A stretch of 64,000 nucleotides of DNA, from contig NC_088653.1 of NCBI RefSeq assembly GCF_964019385.1, positions 12,021,479 through 12,085,478 on the forward strand, read 5' to 3'. Positions 35,151-46,412 of the stretch are shown here, one piece after another. Origin of the DNA: Sycon ciliatum (lineage: Eukaryota; Porifera; Calcarea; Leucosolenida; Sycettidae). How positions within the stretch are numbered: the stretch's first letter is position 1; each line of letters opens with the position of its first letter. The translations under genes were made by a program, and so were the position numbers. The notes beneath the pieces are model-generated. The model worked only from the letters and a program-made list of their open reading frames with translations, had not been told where the DNA came from and made no database searches.

Positions 35151-35799
35151 TGCTCACTGCCTCTCTATCTGCCCATCACCCATGTAGTATTTCGTTTCTC
35201 CGTCACCCCTATCCGTTTCCCAAGTACCGGTACTACATATCTTCCCAAACCAACCTCGTCCGTCCCTTGTTGTCAGTATGTAACTATGGCAGTCCCAAAT
35301 CTTCAACAGTAGACACGGAGTGTATTGAAGACACACATGTAGAGGTGTTTGCACGCGTATGAGAAAATCAGAAACTATCTACACTAGCAACACACTGAAC
35401 ACCATACCTGGTTGAGTGCGCTTTTTCTTGCTTCTTTTTTTAAATTTTTTGCCGATGGCGGACCAATAGCCTTGTAGTGGTTGATTTTTCACTTGAGAAT
35501 TTATTACATGACGAACCATGTTTATTCCCTCAAAACTGGTGATTATATTTACGAGAAGGTTTTGATTGTCCTCTCATCTCCTGAGTACAACAGCCATGCA
35601 TGTAGGAATGGACGGTATTGCCTGGTGATATAAGTATGTTGAGTGTTAGTCGGTACAATAGGCTGACTAGAGAACTGGACAACCAAGCCTAGTCTGCTAT
35701 GCTTTTTCTGATAGTGAATAGTACACAATGAGCAATCATACCTGATAACTGTCTTGCCTTGTCTTGTGCTGAGCGGCTGAAAATGTGTGTATGTGCGTT

Positions 35800-35945
35800 G
35801 GGAGGGGAGGGTGCATGTGTGTGTGTGGGGGGGGGGGGGGGCTGCATGGGTATATGTATGTGCATGGGTGTGTGTGTGGGGGGGGGGGGGGGGGCTGCAT
35901 AGGTGTATGTATGTGTGTGGGGTGCGGGGGGGGGGGGGGGGGCAG
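35800..35945. repeat. G-run minisatellite
   Basis: Three units of a G run (14-18 bases), GCTGCAT and GGTGTATGTATGTG. Same general style as the arrays at 1 and 38.5 kb. Confidence 0.9.
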
Positions 35946-36012
35946 TGAATGAAAAATAGGGATTCACTGGCCAGAAAAAGCCACTTCAATCAGCTGTGTG
36001 GTGGATTCGCTG

Positions 36013-38035
36013 GCGCTGAACTTTACAGCGCTGTACTTTACCGCGCTGAGTCGCTGGCGCTGTACTTTACCGCGCTGTGCTTTACCGCGCTGTGCTTTAC
36101 CGCGCTGAGTCGCTGGCGCCGTACTTTACCGCGCTGAGTCGCTGGCGCTGTGCTTTACCGCGCTGAGTCGCTGGCGCTGTACTTTACCGCGCTGAGTCGC
36201 TGGCGCCGTACTTTACCGCGCTGTGCTTTACCACGCTGTACTTTACCGCGCTGAGTCGCTGGCGCCGCACTTTATGGCGCTGCACTTTACCGCGCTGAGT
36301 CGCTGGCGCTGTACTTTACCGCGCTGAGTCGCTGGCGCTGTGCTTTACCACGCTGTACTTTACTGCGCTGAGTCGCTGGCGCCGTACTTTACCGTGCTGT
36401 ACTTTACCGCGCTGAGTCGCTGGGGCTGTACTTTACCGCGCGGAGTCGTTGGCGCTGTGCTTTACCGTGCTGTACTTTACCGAAATGTACTTTACCGCGC
36501 TGAGTCGCTGGCACCGTACTTTACGGCGTTGCACTTTGCCGCGCTGAGTCGCTGGCGCTGTACTTTACAGTGCTGTACTTTACCACGCTCAGTCGCTGGC
36601 GCTGTACTTTACCGCGCTGCACTTTACCGCGCTGCACGTTTCCACGCTGTACTTTACCGCGCTGAGTCGCTGGCGCCGTACTTTACCGCGCTGAGTCGCT
36701 GGGGCTGTACTTTACCGCGCTTAGTCGTTGGCGCTTTGCTTTACCATGCTGTACTTAACCGAAATGTACTTTACCGCGCTGAGTCGCTGGTGCCGTACTT
36801 TACCGCGCTGCACTTTACCGCGCTGAGTCGCTGGCGCTGTACGTTACCGCGCTATACTTTACCGCGCTGAGTCGCTGGCGCCGTACTTTACCGCGCTGAG
36901 TCGCTGGGGCTGTACTTTACCTCGCTTAGTCGTTGGCGCTTTGCTTTACCGTGCTGTACTTTACCGAAATGTACTTTACCGCGCTGAGTCGCTGGTGCCG
37001 TACTTTACCGCGCTGCACTTTACCGCGCTGAGTCGCTGGCGCTGTACGTTACCGCGCTGTACTTTACCGCGCTGAGTCGCTGGCGTCGTACTTTACAGCG
37101 CTGAGTCGCTGGGGCTGTACTTTACCGCGCTTAGTCCTTGGCGCTTTGCTTTACCGTGCTGTACTTTACCGAAATGTACTTTACCGCGCTGAGTCGCTGG
37201 TGCCGTACTTTACGGCGTTGCACTTTGCCGCGCTGAGTCGCTGGTGCTGTATTTTACCGCGCTGTACCCTAACGCAATGTACTTTACCGCGCAGAGTCGC
37301 TGGCACCGTACTTTACATCGCTGCACTTTACCGCGCTGAGTCGCTGGCGCTCTACTTTGACGCGCTGTACTTCACCGCGCTGTACTTTACCGCGCTGAGT
37401 CGCTGAAGCTGTACTTTACCGTGCTTAGTCGCTGGCGCTGTACTCACCGCAATGAGTCGCTGCATGGCGCTGTACTTTACCGCTCTGAGTCGTTGGCGCT
37501 GTACATTACCGCGCTGAGTCGTTGGCGCTGTACTTTACCGCGCGGTACTTTACCGCGCTGAGTCGCTTGCTCTGTACTTTACCTCGCTGAGTCGCTGGCG
37601 CTATACTATACCGCGCTGTACTTTGCCACATTGAGTTCCTGGCGCTGTACTTTACCGCGCTGACTCGCTGGCGCGGTAAAATACCGCGCTAAGTCGCTGG
37701 CGCTGTACTTAACTGCGCTAAGTCGCTGGCGCTATACTATACCGCGCTGTACTTTGCCGCATTGAGCCGCTGGCTGTACTTTACCGCGCTGAGTCGCTGG
37801 CGCTATACTATACCGTGCTGTACTTTGCCGCGTTGAGTTCCTGGCGCTGTACTTTACCGCGCTGACTCGCTGGCGCGGTAAAATACCGCGCCAAGTCGCT
37901 GGCGCTGTACTTTACTGCGCTAAGTCGCTGGCGCTATACTATACCGCGCTGTACTTTGCCGCATTGAGGCGCTGTACTTTACCGCGCTGTACTTTACCGC
38001 GCTGAGTCGCTGGCGCTGTAGTTTACTGCGCTGAA
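36013..38035. repeat. Two-module minisatellite, about 2 kb
   Basis: Built from a 15-bp module GCTGTACTTTACCGC and a 14-bp module GCTGAGTCGCTGGC, mostly alternating, sometimes with two or three of the 15-bp module in a row. The right third is more diverged, with TATACTATACCGC variants. A longer block of about 220 bp seems duplicated at about 36640-37200. Open frames of up to 176 codons run through the array because its modules lack stops; I do not count them as genes. Confidence 0.95.
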
Positions 38036-38037
38036 TC

Positions 38038-38152
38038 GGGGGGGGGGGGGGGGGGCGTGCATTTGTCTTACATGTATGTGTGTGTAGGGGGGGGGGGGGG
38101 TGTATGGTCTCTGTGTATGGTCTCTGTGTATGTGGGGGGGGGGGGGGGGGTG
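38038..38152. repeat. G-run minisatellite, left part
   Basis: Runs of 14-18 G with GTGCATTTGTCTTACATGTA spacers at 38038-38165. It is followed by two MITEs and then the larger array at 38550. Confidence 0.85.
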
Positions 38153-38169
38153 CATTTGTCTTACATGTA

Positions 38170-38355
38170 CAGTCCACTTCGTTTATAACGACACTCGGCG
38201 GGCACCAGAAAAGTGTCGTTATTCGCGAAGTGTTGTTATACCCGAAGTCTCATTATATGTATTACAGTTGGATGGGACTTTGCTCGGGCATTGAAATTCT
38301 GTCGTTATTCGCGAATTGTCGTTATATCCGCAGTTGTTATTAGCGAAGTTCACTG
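38170..38355. mobile_element. Pogo-like MITE, 186 bp
   Basis: The ends are CAGTCCACTTCGTTTATAAC and (reversed) CAGTGAACTTCGCTAATAAC, with TA on both sides. TCGTTAT motifs repeat inside. Its left end is the source family of the NLR C-terminal tail. Confidence 0.88.
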
Positions 38356-38363
38356 TATGTGGG

Positions 38364-38557
38364 CAGGGGCGTGCTCGGCCCCCCAAGTAGGGGGGTGCAC
38401 GGGAGCCGAGGGGACCCCCCCGGCAATTTTCTGCAATTTGTTTGCAACCTTTCTTGAATTTTAGAGCATATTTGCATACATTACAATTGCAATTACCCAG
38501 ATTGAAAATTTTTGGGGGGTGCACGTGCCCCCGTGCCCATCGCCGAGCACGCGCCTG
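38364..38557. mobile_element. hAT-like MITE, 194 bp
   Basis: Inverted ends CAGGGGCGTGCTCGGC and GCCGAGCACGCGCCTG. The flanking octamers TATGTGGG and GTGTGGGG are similar but not identical, fitting an old 8-bp duplication or chance. No coding capacity. Confidence 0.65.
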
Positions 38558-39140
38558 GTGTGTGTGGGGAGTGGGTGCATGGTCTCTATGTGTGTGTGTG
38601 TAGGGGGGGGGGGGGAGTGCATGGGTCTATTGTGTGTGTGTGTGTGTAGGGGAGGGGGGGGGGGGGGGGGGAGGGAGGTGCATGGGTCTATTGTGTGTGT
38701 AGGGGGGGGGGGGGGGTGCATGGTCTCTATGTGTGTGTGGGGGGGGGGTGCCCTGCCCTGCTGCGGAGCGCATTGTCTCGGCTCCGGTCGCTGCTGCAAG
38801 TCATCCCGTGGTTTCGACCTGCATAGCTGTGCTAATTTCCTGTCCAAGAAGTAGAGCGGCGTTTCTGGATCCAATGCTGAACTCGGTGCTGTCGACCCCT
38901 GCACAGGGGACACGTGACCATTTGATGGCAGTGTTACCAAGGACCAAGGTGTGTGTGTGTGGGGGGGGGGGGGAGGTGCATGGTCTCTATGTGTGTGTGT
39001 GGGGGGGGGGGGGAGGTGCATGGTCTCTATGTGTGTGTGGGGGGGGGGGGGGAGGTGCATGGTCTCTATGTGTGTGGGGGGGGGGGGGGGGGCGGAGTGC
39101 ATGGTCTCTATGTGTGAGTGTGTGTGTGTTGGGGGGGGGG
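38558..39140. repeat. G-run / TGCATGGTCTC minisatellite array
   Basis: Two blocks (38558-38750 and 38950-39140) of units made of GT repeats, 9-22 G, and TGCATGGTCTCTATGTGTG. Between them is about 190 bp of unrelated sequence (38751-38948), which shows no domain. Confidence 0.92.
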
Positions 39141-39152
39141 TGCATAGGTATG

Positions 39153-39292
39153 CAGTGAAACTTGTCTAAGACGACCGCTCAAGGGACCCTCAAATCGTGG
39201 TCTCTGCTACCAGGGATCGCCTTATCCAGCATCCTTTGGTCCTTATTGCAGTGGTCTTCTAGGTCAGGTGGTCGCCTTGACAGGTTTTACTG
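39153..39292. mobile_element. Pogo-like MITE, 140 bp, uninterrupted copy
   Basis: The ends are CAGTGAAACTTGTCTAAGAC and (reversed) CAGTAAAACCTGTCAAGGCG; TA follows the right end. This copy shows the pre-insertion form of the element at 553-5993. Its right flank (GTGTGAGTGTGGCGGGGGTTAG) also matches the flank at about 6008-6030, so a larger block was copied. From 39293 to 39805 I see no gene. Confidence 0.85.
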
Positions 39293-40225
39293 TATGTGTG
39301 TGTCTGTGTGAGTGTGGCGGGGGTTAGCCTTGGCTTAGGGGGTGCTCATGTGTACACTCAACTGCACACAATTCACACTATGCCCTTGACCTGTAAGTAT
39401 GTTTCACTGCCTTGGGTCTCATGACGCCACGATAGGCGGTCAGCCTTTGGGTCATCCTAATAAAGTCATTATTATTATTATGAGCCAAAATAGTTGCATT
39501 CAGATTCACGATTATTCTCTTCTTCTTTTTTTTCCCCGTAATGTCCGCCTCATGCTCACTAATACTGCGAAAGCAGAAATTTTCGGTGGTGTTCTATTTT
39601 CGGTAACTTCGGTGACGGCAATTTTTACCGAAATAAAACACCCCAAAAATCTCGGTACAACCGGTACTGTATACATGTGGTGCCAGTACACTTACCTGGA
39701 AAACGGGTTTTACCGAAAAAAAATTCCTCCACCAAACCGCCGATTTTGGAGAATACCGAAAATATTACACCACCGAAAATTTCCGCTTTTACAGTAGGCT
39801 ACTCATTGCATTTATTTATTTATTTATGAAAAGGCGACGAGGAGACAATAACTTTATCAATGCGATTAATGGTATTAGTGAAGCGGACATTACAAAATGA
39901 TGAATGAGAATACATGTATCTAAAATGGTTGTTCCTAATCGATTTTCTTGAGACTATCATCAGGGAAAATCGTCTCACAATAGAGGCTATACGGAGAAAC
40001 AAACTACTTATAGGTTATTGGATAGTGGGAAGTATACAAGGTGAGGTGTGAAAAAACTAAAGTGGGAGAGAAGACGAAAGAAATTAGAAGAAAAGATGTG
40101 AGAGTGTTCCCGACGGTGTGAGCTACTACAAAAGGTGAGTGAAATGAAGGCGTGGAAGCAGGTGAATGTGATAGAGTGAGGAACTGTGAGGTGTAGGTGT
40201 ATGCGAATGAATACGTGTGTGAATG

Positions 40226-41980
40226 CTAGGTGAAGAGTCTCAGTTTTGTGACATTTTCTTTCTGAATGCATAGATTAGGATTGTGTTTACGGATGAAAAC
40301 AGCTTCTAATACCTTAAGTTCACGAAACCTACGAGCACGACACAAAACAGTGAAGCATGAATCATCATACACTGAGCGGCATTGGCTACTAGACAAGAGG
40401 TGTTTCTTAATGGCCGACCCTTTCGTTGTGGTCTCACCTTCAGTCCGGTCATCTTCATCTTGGTTGTCCAACTCACTCTCTTCATCACTGCTCTCACCTT
40501 CCTCATCCTCTTCCTCTTCCATCCCGTCCTCTGCACCCAACGACAATCCCACGCTACTGCTCGCTGCCAGTCCATGTCCGGTTGTAGATGTCATTACCAG
40601 CGCACGAGTCATGCTCCTTGTTACTGGTCTCCGTACCTGTGTTTGGCCATTTCCTTCAGTCTCACGTACCTGTGTACTTGTAGTACGTTCAACCGGTACT
40701 GTGTGGTTCTGTTGTAATTGTGCAACTGGCACCTGTTTGCGGGGACGGCCTCGTTCAGGTCGCTGGGCTTTGGCTCCATCTGACAATAGGTACAATGGTA
40801 CATGTTGTTTGACGCGTGCGTTCAGGTGCTGAAGGGTTCTTCCTACATATCGGCTATCACAATGCCGACATTCAAAATGATAGATTACATGGCTAATCAG
40901 TTGGGTAGGAAGAACATCCTTCTTCACCGTGAACGCACGGGCCGTAGTAAAGACTGTTGTCAATGCTGTGGCAAAATAGGTTTGTCTGACAACAGTCCTC
41001 ACGGCACGGGCCACATCCAGCGAAATTTGACCTTTCCATGGAAGTCGTAAAAACACACGACATGGGTCAGGTCCAAACTCAGGATCGGCAGCCTGAATAT
41101 CAGGTTCGCTAAACAGCTTACTGAGGAGCTGAACAGGATATCCATTCTGAACGAATACCTTCTTCAGGAAACAAAGCTCTTGCTGAAGCTTATCAGGCGA
41201 GCAAATCCGCCTAGCGCGCATGATCAAATTTCGTACGAGATTAGTTTTGTATAAAGTCGAGCAATAGGAGTCGTAGACAATGTATTGCCCGGTGAACGTT
41301 GGTTTTCGATATACTGAAGTTGAAACACCCATCTCCGTTTTCTCGACTAACACATCGAGAAAAGACAAACGGTTTGACTGCTCATGTTCACATGTAAATT
41401 TCAGAGCGGGATGTAGGTTTTTGAGCATACCAAGAAACTCATTCGATTGTTCCAGATTACGGAAATGCGTGAAAGAATCATCCACGAATCTAACATATAA
41501 GCTAGGCCACATCGCACTTGGAATCTTCGATTCATAAAACCCGACAAACACATTGGCCAGAACTGGACCCAATGGTGAACCCATGGCCACCCCGTCAATT
41601 TGGCGGTACATGGTGTCATCAAAAGAGAATTCAACATCAGTTGTCATCATCTGCATTAGTCTGCGGAACGCAGTTTCGGACATCCAGGGAGAATCGAACT
41701 GTTTACTGTACTCTTTATCGTGGTACAGAGCATTAGCGCAAATGTCAATTGTCTCCATCACGGGCACATTGGTGAACAAGCTTACAACGTCGAAGGAGCA
41801 CATGTAGGAAGAAGACGGTACGGGCTGCTCACGCAGGATATCGATGAATTGGAAAGTGTCTTTTACATTGTGTTTGCAATAGTACTTAGCTACTGGTGTA
41901 ATAATATCGCACAACCATTTCGAAACTGTATACAGTATTGAGGTGAACCACACATTGAAAGTATTGGGCGAAGAGGACAA
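40226..41980 (-). pseudogene. PLE reverse transcriptase and GIY-YIG endonuclease region
   Basis: A long open part of the PLE. The reverse transcriptase has ASPLGPVLANVF-like GSPLGPVLANVFVGFYES and the catalytic YVRFVDDSF. The C-terminal endonuclease has VIYHFEC and RYVGRTLQHLNARVKQH, typical of GIY-YIG in PLEs. About 110 residues then intervene, rich in acidic residues (GMEEEEDEEGESSDEESEL), before the second half of the nuclease (SAIKKHLLSSSQCRS ... LEAVFIRKHNPNLC). I know PLE nucleases to have only a short spacer here. The plus-strand frames over this region are shadows. Confidence 0.88.
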
Positions 41981-42655
41981 TCCTTCTTATGGATTTTCGG
42001 CAATCCATAAACTATAATATAAATATCTGTCTGGGACGTGTTGAACCAATCGGTTTAATTCGTAAGTACTCATATTTAGATATTTCCTCTGCATTCCACA
42101 GCTTCCGCAAGTACTTGATGATATCAGATTCTATAGCTATTGTACGGTCGTGTATCTGTACAGGGCCTAACTTAACAAACTTCGACCGATCATCAAGGAT
42201 AGTAGCCATCTTCGTGTGGTATTGTTCTTTAGTGATTATAACAGTGGCTCTACCTTTGTCCGGTCTCGTGATAATAATGTCTTTCCGTGCTCTGAGATCT
42301 CGGAGGGCTTTCAAGTGCTCTCGAGACAAAGAGAAAGATTTACGGTCTGGTTGTTGTGTGGCATGCTCTTCAGCTATCGATCTCAGCTTGGCAGCACAAA
42401 GTGACTTCTGAGTATCCGAACAAGGTCTGAATTCCGTAAAGTAGTTCAAATTCCATTAAAGTCACTTCAGGTTTCAGCGAAGTAGGAGGAACTCCGTAAT
42501 CAATGCCCCTACACAAGAGATCTTTCTCTATGTTACTAAGTTCTACATTGGCGATGTTGATGATGGTGCTATGGTCAATGGTGAAGGAGCCGAACCGTTT
42601 CTTACGAAGCCAGTTCAAATTCTTACGATATTTTGTAATCAGGTGAACTTGTTGG

Positions 42656-42681
42656 TTTTTTTTTTTTTTTTTTTTTTTTTT
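42656..42681. repeat. Homopolymer T run at the PLE 5' region
   Basis: Twenty-six T (A on the element's strand) just before the first coding residues of the PLE. The adjoining GTATGTGCAATGTGATAAAA also occurs in the fragment at 62.77 kb. Confidence 0.95.
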
Positions 42682-42862
42682 ATCACATTGCACATACCTA
42701 CGGAAGAAGGGGAGACAAAACGAAGACGAAACAAAAAAGACAACAATGGGTGTGTAGGCGCTACATGAACTGCGCTGGTGAGATGCAGTGGACTCCCCTG
42801 ACCAAGGGTCTCGGGATCGGCGTACACAGCAAGCACCATGGGAGAGGGGGGCGAGAGGAATG

Positions 42863-43310
<448 letters not shown>

Positions 43311-43469
43311 GTGAGGGAAAGAGAGTGAAAGAGGTGGAGAGATATAAGTATAGAGAGAGAAAGAGTTCAGCGGCATATCGTCGCTATGACTATAATGCTA
43401 CTTTGAGAAGAGGGTCAACATAATGATTTGCGTCCACTGATGGCAGGCCAGCGTGATAGATGTGCATGG

Positions 43470-46412
43470 CTAGCACCAGTCATGAGCAGAGCACCAGTCA
43501 CTCTGTTGCAGGTGACGGTATGCAGCAGTCTTGAATCTCTGCAGGTGTTTCCGGGCTGGCTGCTTGTCCAGAATTGCCTGTGGCAGTCTATTCCACACTG
43601 GCACGATGCAGTATGGGAAAGAGCGCAGAAGGTAATCAGGAGCTCGTGGCGAGAGATTCAGCTCAAGCTGGTGGGGATGGTGCTGTGCTTGGGCTGCTCG
43701 AGTGCGGCGATGACGTGGCGGTATAGCCGGCGGGGGACACATGGCTGCAACTTGAGGCAGACCATGGCCATACATCAGTTTGTACAGTAGGCAGAGAGCA
43801 GAGACCTTTCGCCGAACAAGGAGGCTGGGAAGAATCGTACCAGGGCCAATGACATTTAGGGCGCGGAGCTGGACAGCATCCAGCATGGCCAGGTGTGAGG
43901 GGGCTGATCCCATCCACGCAAGGGGGGCATATTCCAGCATTGGCCGGACGAATCCTTTGTAAACAGTCACCCTGCCCGCGTGGCTGAGGAGGGGTGCTGC
44001 CTTCCGCAGAAGGCCCAGCCGCTGCTTAGCACGCGATGCCACTTGCCGAAGGTGGAGTCTGTAGCTCAGTTTAGTATCAAACGTCACTCCGAGCACCTTC
44101 ACAGATTCATCAGGCGGGAGAGGAGTTCCGCCAAATGACAGCTGGGGAGGCACTGTATCCTTCCGCTGGTGCGACAGAGTGATAGTTTGCGATTTTGATG
44201 GCTCAAACGCAATCTTCCATCTCTTCCCCCAGGCATGGAGCTCATCTAGGCTGCGTTGTAGTGAGGCATTCGAGGCTTGGTCAAGGAGGGAGTACAAAGT
44301 TGTATCATCAGCAAAAGTGTTCAGGTTTGTGCCATGCGACAAGCAGCTTGAGATGTCGTTTACGTACACGAGGAACAATGTAGGTCCAAGGATACTACCT
44401 TGTGGGACGCCAGACTGGACAGGGTGCACCGATGAGCTCTGGCCATGAACAACAGCTTTAATGGTGCGACATTGCAGGTAGTGGGTAAGCCATGCGAGCA
44501 GTGAACCCCCTATCCCCAGCTGGCGGGCCTTGTAAAGTACGCCAGCATGAGACACTTTGTCAAAAGCCCCCGCTATGTCCACGGCAACTGCTTGCATAGC
44601 TCCACCTTCTGCCATGGCATTGGCCCACTCATACTGTAGGACAGTCAGGAGGTCTGCAGCTCCGGTGCCACGACGAAAACCGTATTGACGAGTATTCAGC
44701 AGACGGTGGCGTTCCAAGAAGTTGACAAGCTGGGAGTTGGCTATACTCTCCATTACTTTCGACAGGATGCTGAGGAGAGACACAGGTCGATAATTCGAAA
44801 CAATTGACTTGGAGGACTTCTTGTGTATGGGGGACACATGGGCTAGTTTCCAGGAAGCTGGCTGGACCCCTGCTCTGAAGCAGCAAGAGAACAAGCGAGC
44901 AGCAGGCTCTGCCAGCTCCCTGTGGCATTCCTTGAGGACTCTAGCTGATATGCCATCGGGGCCAGTGGCCTTGTGCGGATTTAACGCCGCTAGTTGACGA
45001 CGGACATTGGCTGGACGAAAGTGGATGGCTGTGATCTGAGGTGCCGTGGCATCAAGTTGCATAGCAGGGAGCTGATCAGAGGCAGAGAAATCGTTGGAGC
45101 CGAGGCTGCACTTCATGGCAAAGTATTGGGCAAAGCACTCGGCTTTCTCCCTAGCAGTGGTGTGCTCGTGTCCAGATCTGTCGACCAGGACAGGTATATC
45201 GCTTTGGCGGCTAACACCAGCAGCTCGCTTAATAGCTGTCCACCATTGCTTGTCTTGCAAGGAGCCAGATGACAGCTTTCTAGAAGCTCGCTCTTTGCAT
45301 TGCTGTTGGGCATGTTGCAGAACATGCACACAATGTGTAACGGATGCCAGGAAGGTTTCTTTCTGTTGCAAGCTATCGGGGTCTTGCCTCCAAACTCTCC
45401 AGGCTTGTTGCTTTAGGTGCACCGCTTGTTGGCAGGCAGGTGTCCACCAGACCGGGTCAGTGGCCATTACTTTAATGGTCTTGGAGGGAATAAACTGAGA
45501 CATGGCATCACGCACAATTCCTGTGAGGGCTTCACAAGCAGCGTCAGGGTCATTTGATAGGACAGTTGGCCAGTTAATGCGGCTAAGATGTGCGCACATC
45601 CTTCCCCAGTCTGCTCTAGCATACTGCCAGACGATTCTTAGGGCCGGTTGCTCCTTGCGGGGACGTACGGTCTTGAACTCCGTTAAGATAGTGACATGGT
45701 CTGAGCGTCCAAGCGGCGGACCAGTGGTGACAGATGCTGCACCTGGGAGGTCAGATATAACTAAGTCCAGTGTGTTGTTCTTGCGGGTTGGTTCGGAGAC
45801 ATGTTGGGTGAGGTAGTGCGAGGCGCACAAGTCCTCTAAGGCTTCCCCGGCAACAGTGGTCTTGGTGCTGCCCAGCCAAGCGGTGTTGTGGACATTGAAG
45901 TCACCCGTGATCAGAACATAGTCACCGAGGTGCCGGACAGCGAGCAAGGTCTCCTCAAGATACTCAATAAGACTGATATCTGACTCACTGGAGCTCCCAG
46001 ACCGGTAGAGGGCGCAGAATACAATTTTATGATGATCACACGTTTCAATAAGAAGCCAGATGACTTCAAAGTCATGACATGGCACGGTGTCAAGGTGACG
46101 AAAGCACAGACCTGCTTTTAGCCATACAGCAACACCGCCTCCATGTGCAGTGCGGTCCTTGCGTACTGCGGGGCAGTATCCGGGTATTAGTGTTTCAGCT
46201 GGAGACATTTTCTCGGCAGTGAGTTTTGTCTCAGTTACTATGGCAATGTCTACAGTCTGCTGACGGAGGGCATGTTGTAGCTCACCGAACTTGGACTGGA
46301 GACCGAATGCATTGGTCAGAAAGATCGATAGACTTGACATATTTGTTTGTGTCTTAGTTGCTTCCTGGAAGAGGGTGTAGCGGTGGCGGAGGGGGAATCT
46401 GAGACGGGGCAT
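43470..46412 (-). CDS. LINE ORF2: APE endonuclease and reverse transcriptase
   Basis: A 980-residue protein starting at ATG (46412). Residues about 25-240 form an apurinic-type endonuclease with the catalytic blocks IVTETKL, LITGDFNVHNTAW and GRSDHVTI. The reverse transcriptase follows (about 470-760): KATGPDGISARVLKE, SNYRPVSLLSILSKVME, SGVPQGSILGPTLF and the catalytic NTFADDTTLYS. The C-terminal region has no RNase H. Blocks and order fit CR1/L2-like LINEs. It overlaps ORF1 by 59 bases in a different frame. No internal stop, so it looks intact. Confidence 0.93.
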   Translation of the reverse strand: MPRLRFPLRHRYTLFQEATKTQTNMSSLSIFLTNAFGLQSKFGELQHALRQQTVDIAIVTETKLTAEKMSPAETLIPGYCPAVRKDRTAHGGGVAVWLKAGLCFRHLDTVPCHDFEVIWLLIETCDHHKIVFCALYRSGSSSESDISLIEYLEETLLAVRHLGDYVLITGDFNVHNTAWLGSTKTTVAGEALEDLCASHYLTQHVSEPTRKNNTLDLVISDLPGAASVTTGPPLGRSDHVTILTEFKTVRPRKEQPALRIVWQYARADWGRMCAHLSRINWPTVLSNDPDAACEALTGIVRDAMSQFIPSKTIKVMATDPVWWTPACQQAVHLKQQAWRVWRQDPDSLQQKETFLASVTHCVHVLQHAQQQCKERASRKLSSGSLQDKQWWTAIKRAAGVSRQSDIPVLVDRSGHEHTTAREKAECFAQYFAMKCSLGSNDFSASDQLPAMQLDATAPQITAIHFRPANVRRQLAALNPHKATGPDGISARVLKECHRELAEPAARLFSCCFRAGVQPASWKLAHVSPIHKKSSKSIVSNYRPVSLLSILSKVMESIANSQLVNFLERHRLLNTRQYGFRRGTGAADLLTVLQYEWANAMAEGGAMQAVAVDIAGAFDKVSHAGVLYKARQLGIGGSLLAWLTHYLQCRTIKAVVHGQSSSVHPVQSGVPQGSILGPTLFLVYVNDISSCLSHGTNLNTFADDTTLYSLLDQASNASLQRSLDELHAWGKRWKIAFEPSKSQTITLSHQRKDTVPPQLSFGGTPLPPDESVKVLGVTFDTKLSYRLHLRQVASRAKQRLGLLRKAAPLLSHAGRVTVYKGFVRPMLEYAPLAWMGSAPSHLAMLDAVQLRALNVIGPGTILPSLLVRRKVSALCLLYKLMYGHGLPQVAAMCPPPAIPPRHRRTRAAQAQHHPHQLELNLSPRAPDYLLRSFPYCIVPVWNRLPQAILDKQPARKHLQRFKTAAYRHLQQSDWCSAHDWC

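Larger units (their letters stand above)
39810..42740 (-). mobile_element. Penelope-like element (PLE), broken
   Basis: Minus-strand element. Near its 5' side (42370-42650) it encodes the N-terminal PLE region (NLNWLRKKRFGSFTIDHSTI), then a conserved linker region (42012-42449), reverse transcriptase and GIY-YIG endonuclease (40226-41980), and a 3' non-coding part ending in TTTA repeats (39810-39827). An inverted copy of the last ~390 bp is at 47491-48860. It has about three breaks in its coding frame. PLEs insert by target-primed reverse transcription and often carry repeated ends in direct or inverted orientation (family knowledge). Confidence 0.88.

Noticed and set aside
34870-35362. Ser/Leu-rich frames near the NLR
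   Set aside because: They cross a TC microsatellite; the short non-repetitive end has no domain.
36340-36870. A 176-codon plus-strand frame
   Set aside because: It is entirely inside the 15/14-bp minisatellite; its repeating peptide follows from the modules lacking stops.
39950-39995. Hammerhead-like CTGATGA...GAAA in the PLE end (also at about 48800)
   Set aside because: The sequence forms a simple hairpin (CGATTTTC with GAAAATCG) and stems I and II of a hammerhead do not pair.
40266-40832. A 188-codon plus-strand frame
   Set aside because: It is the antisense shadow of the Penelope-like endonuclease and its acidic insertion.
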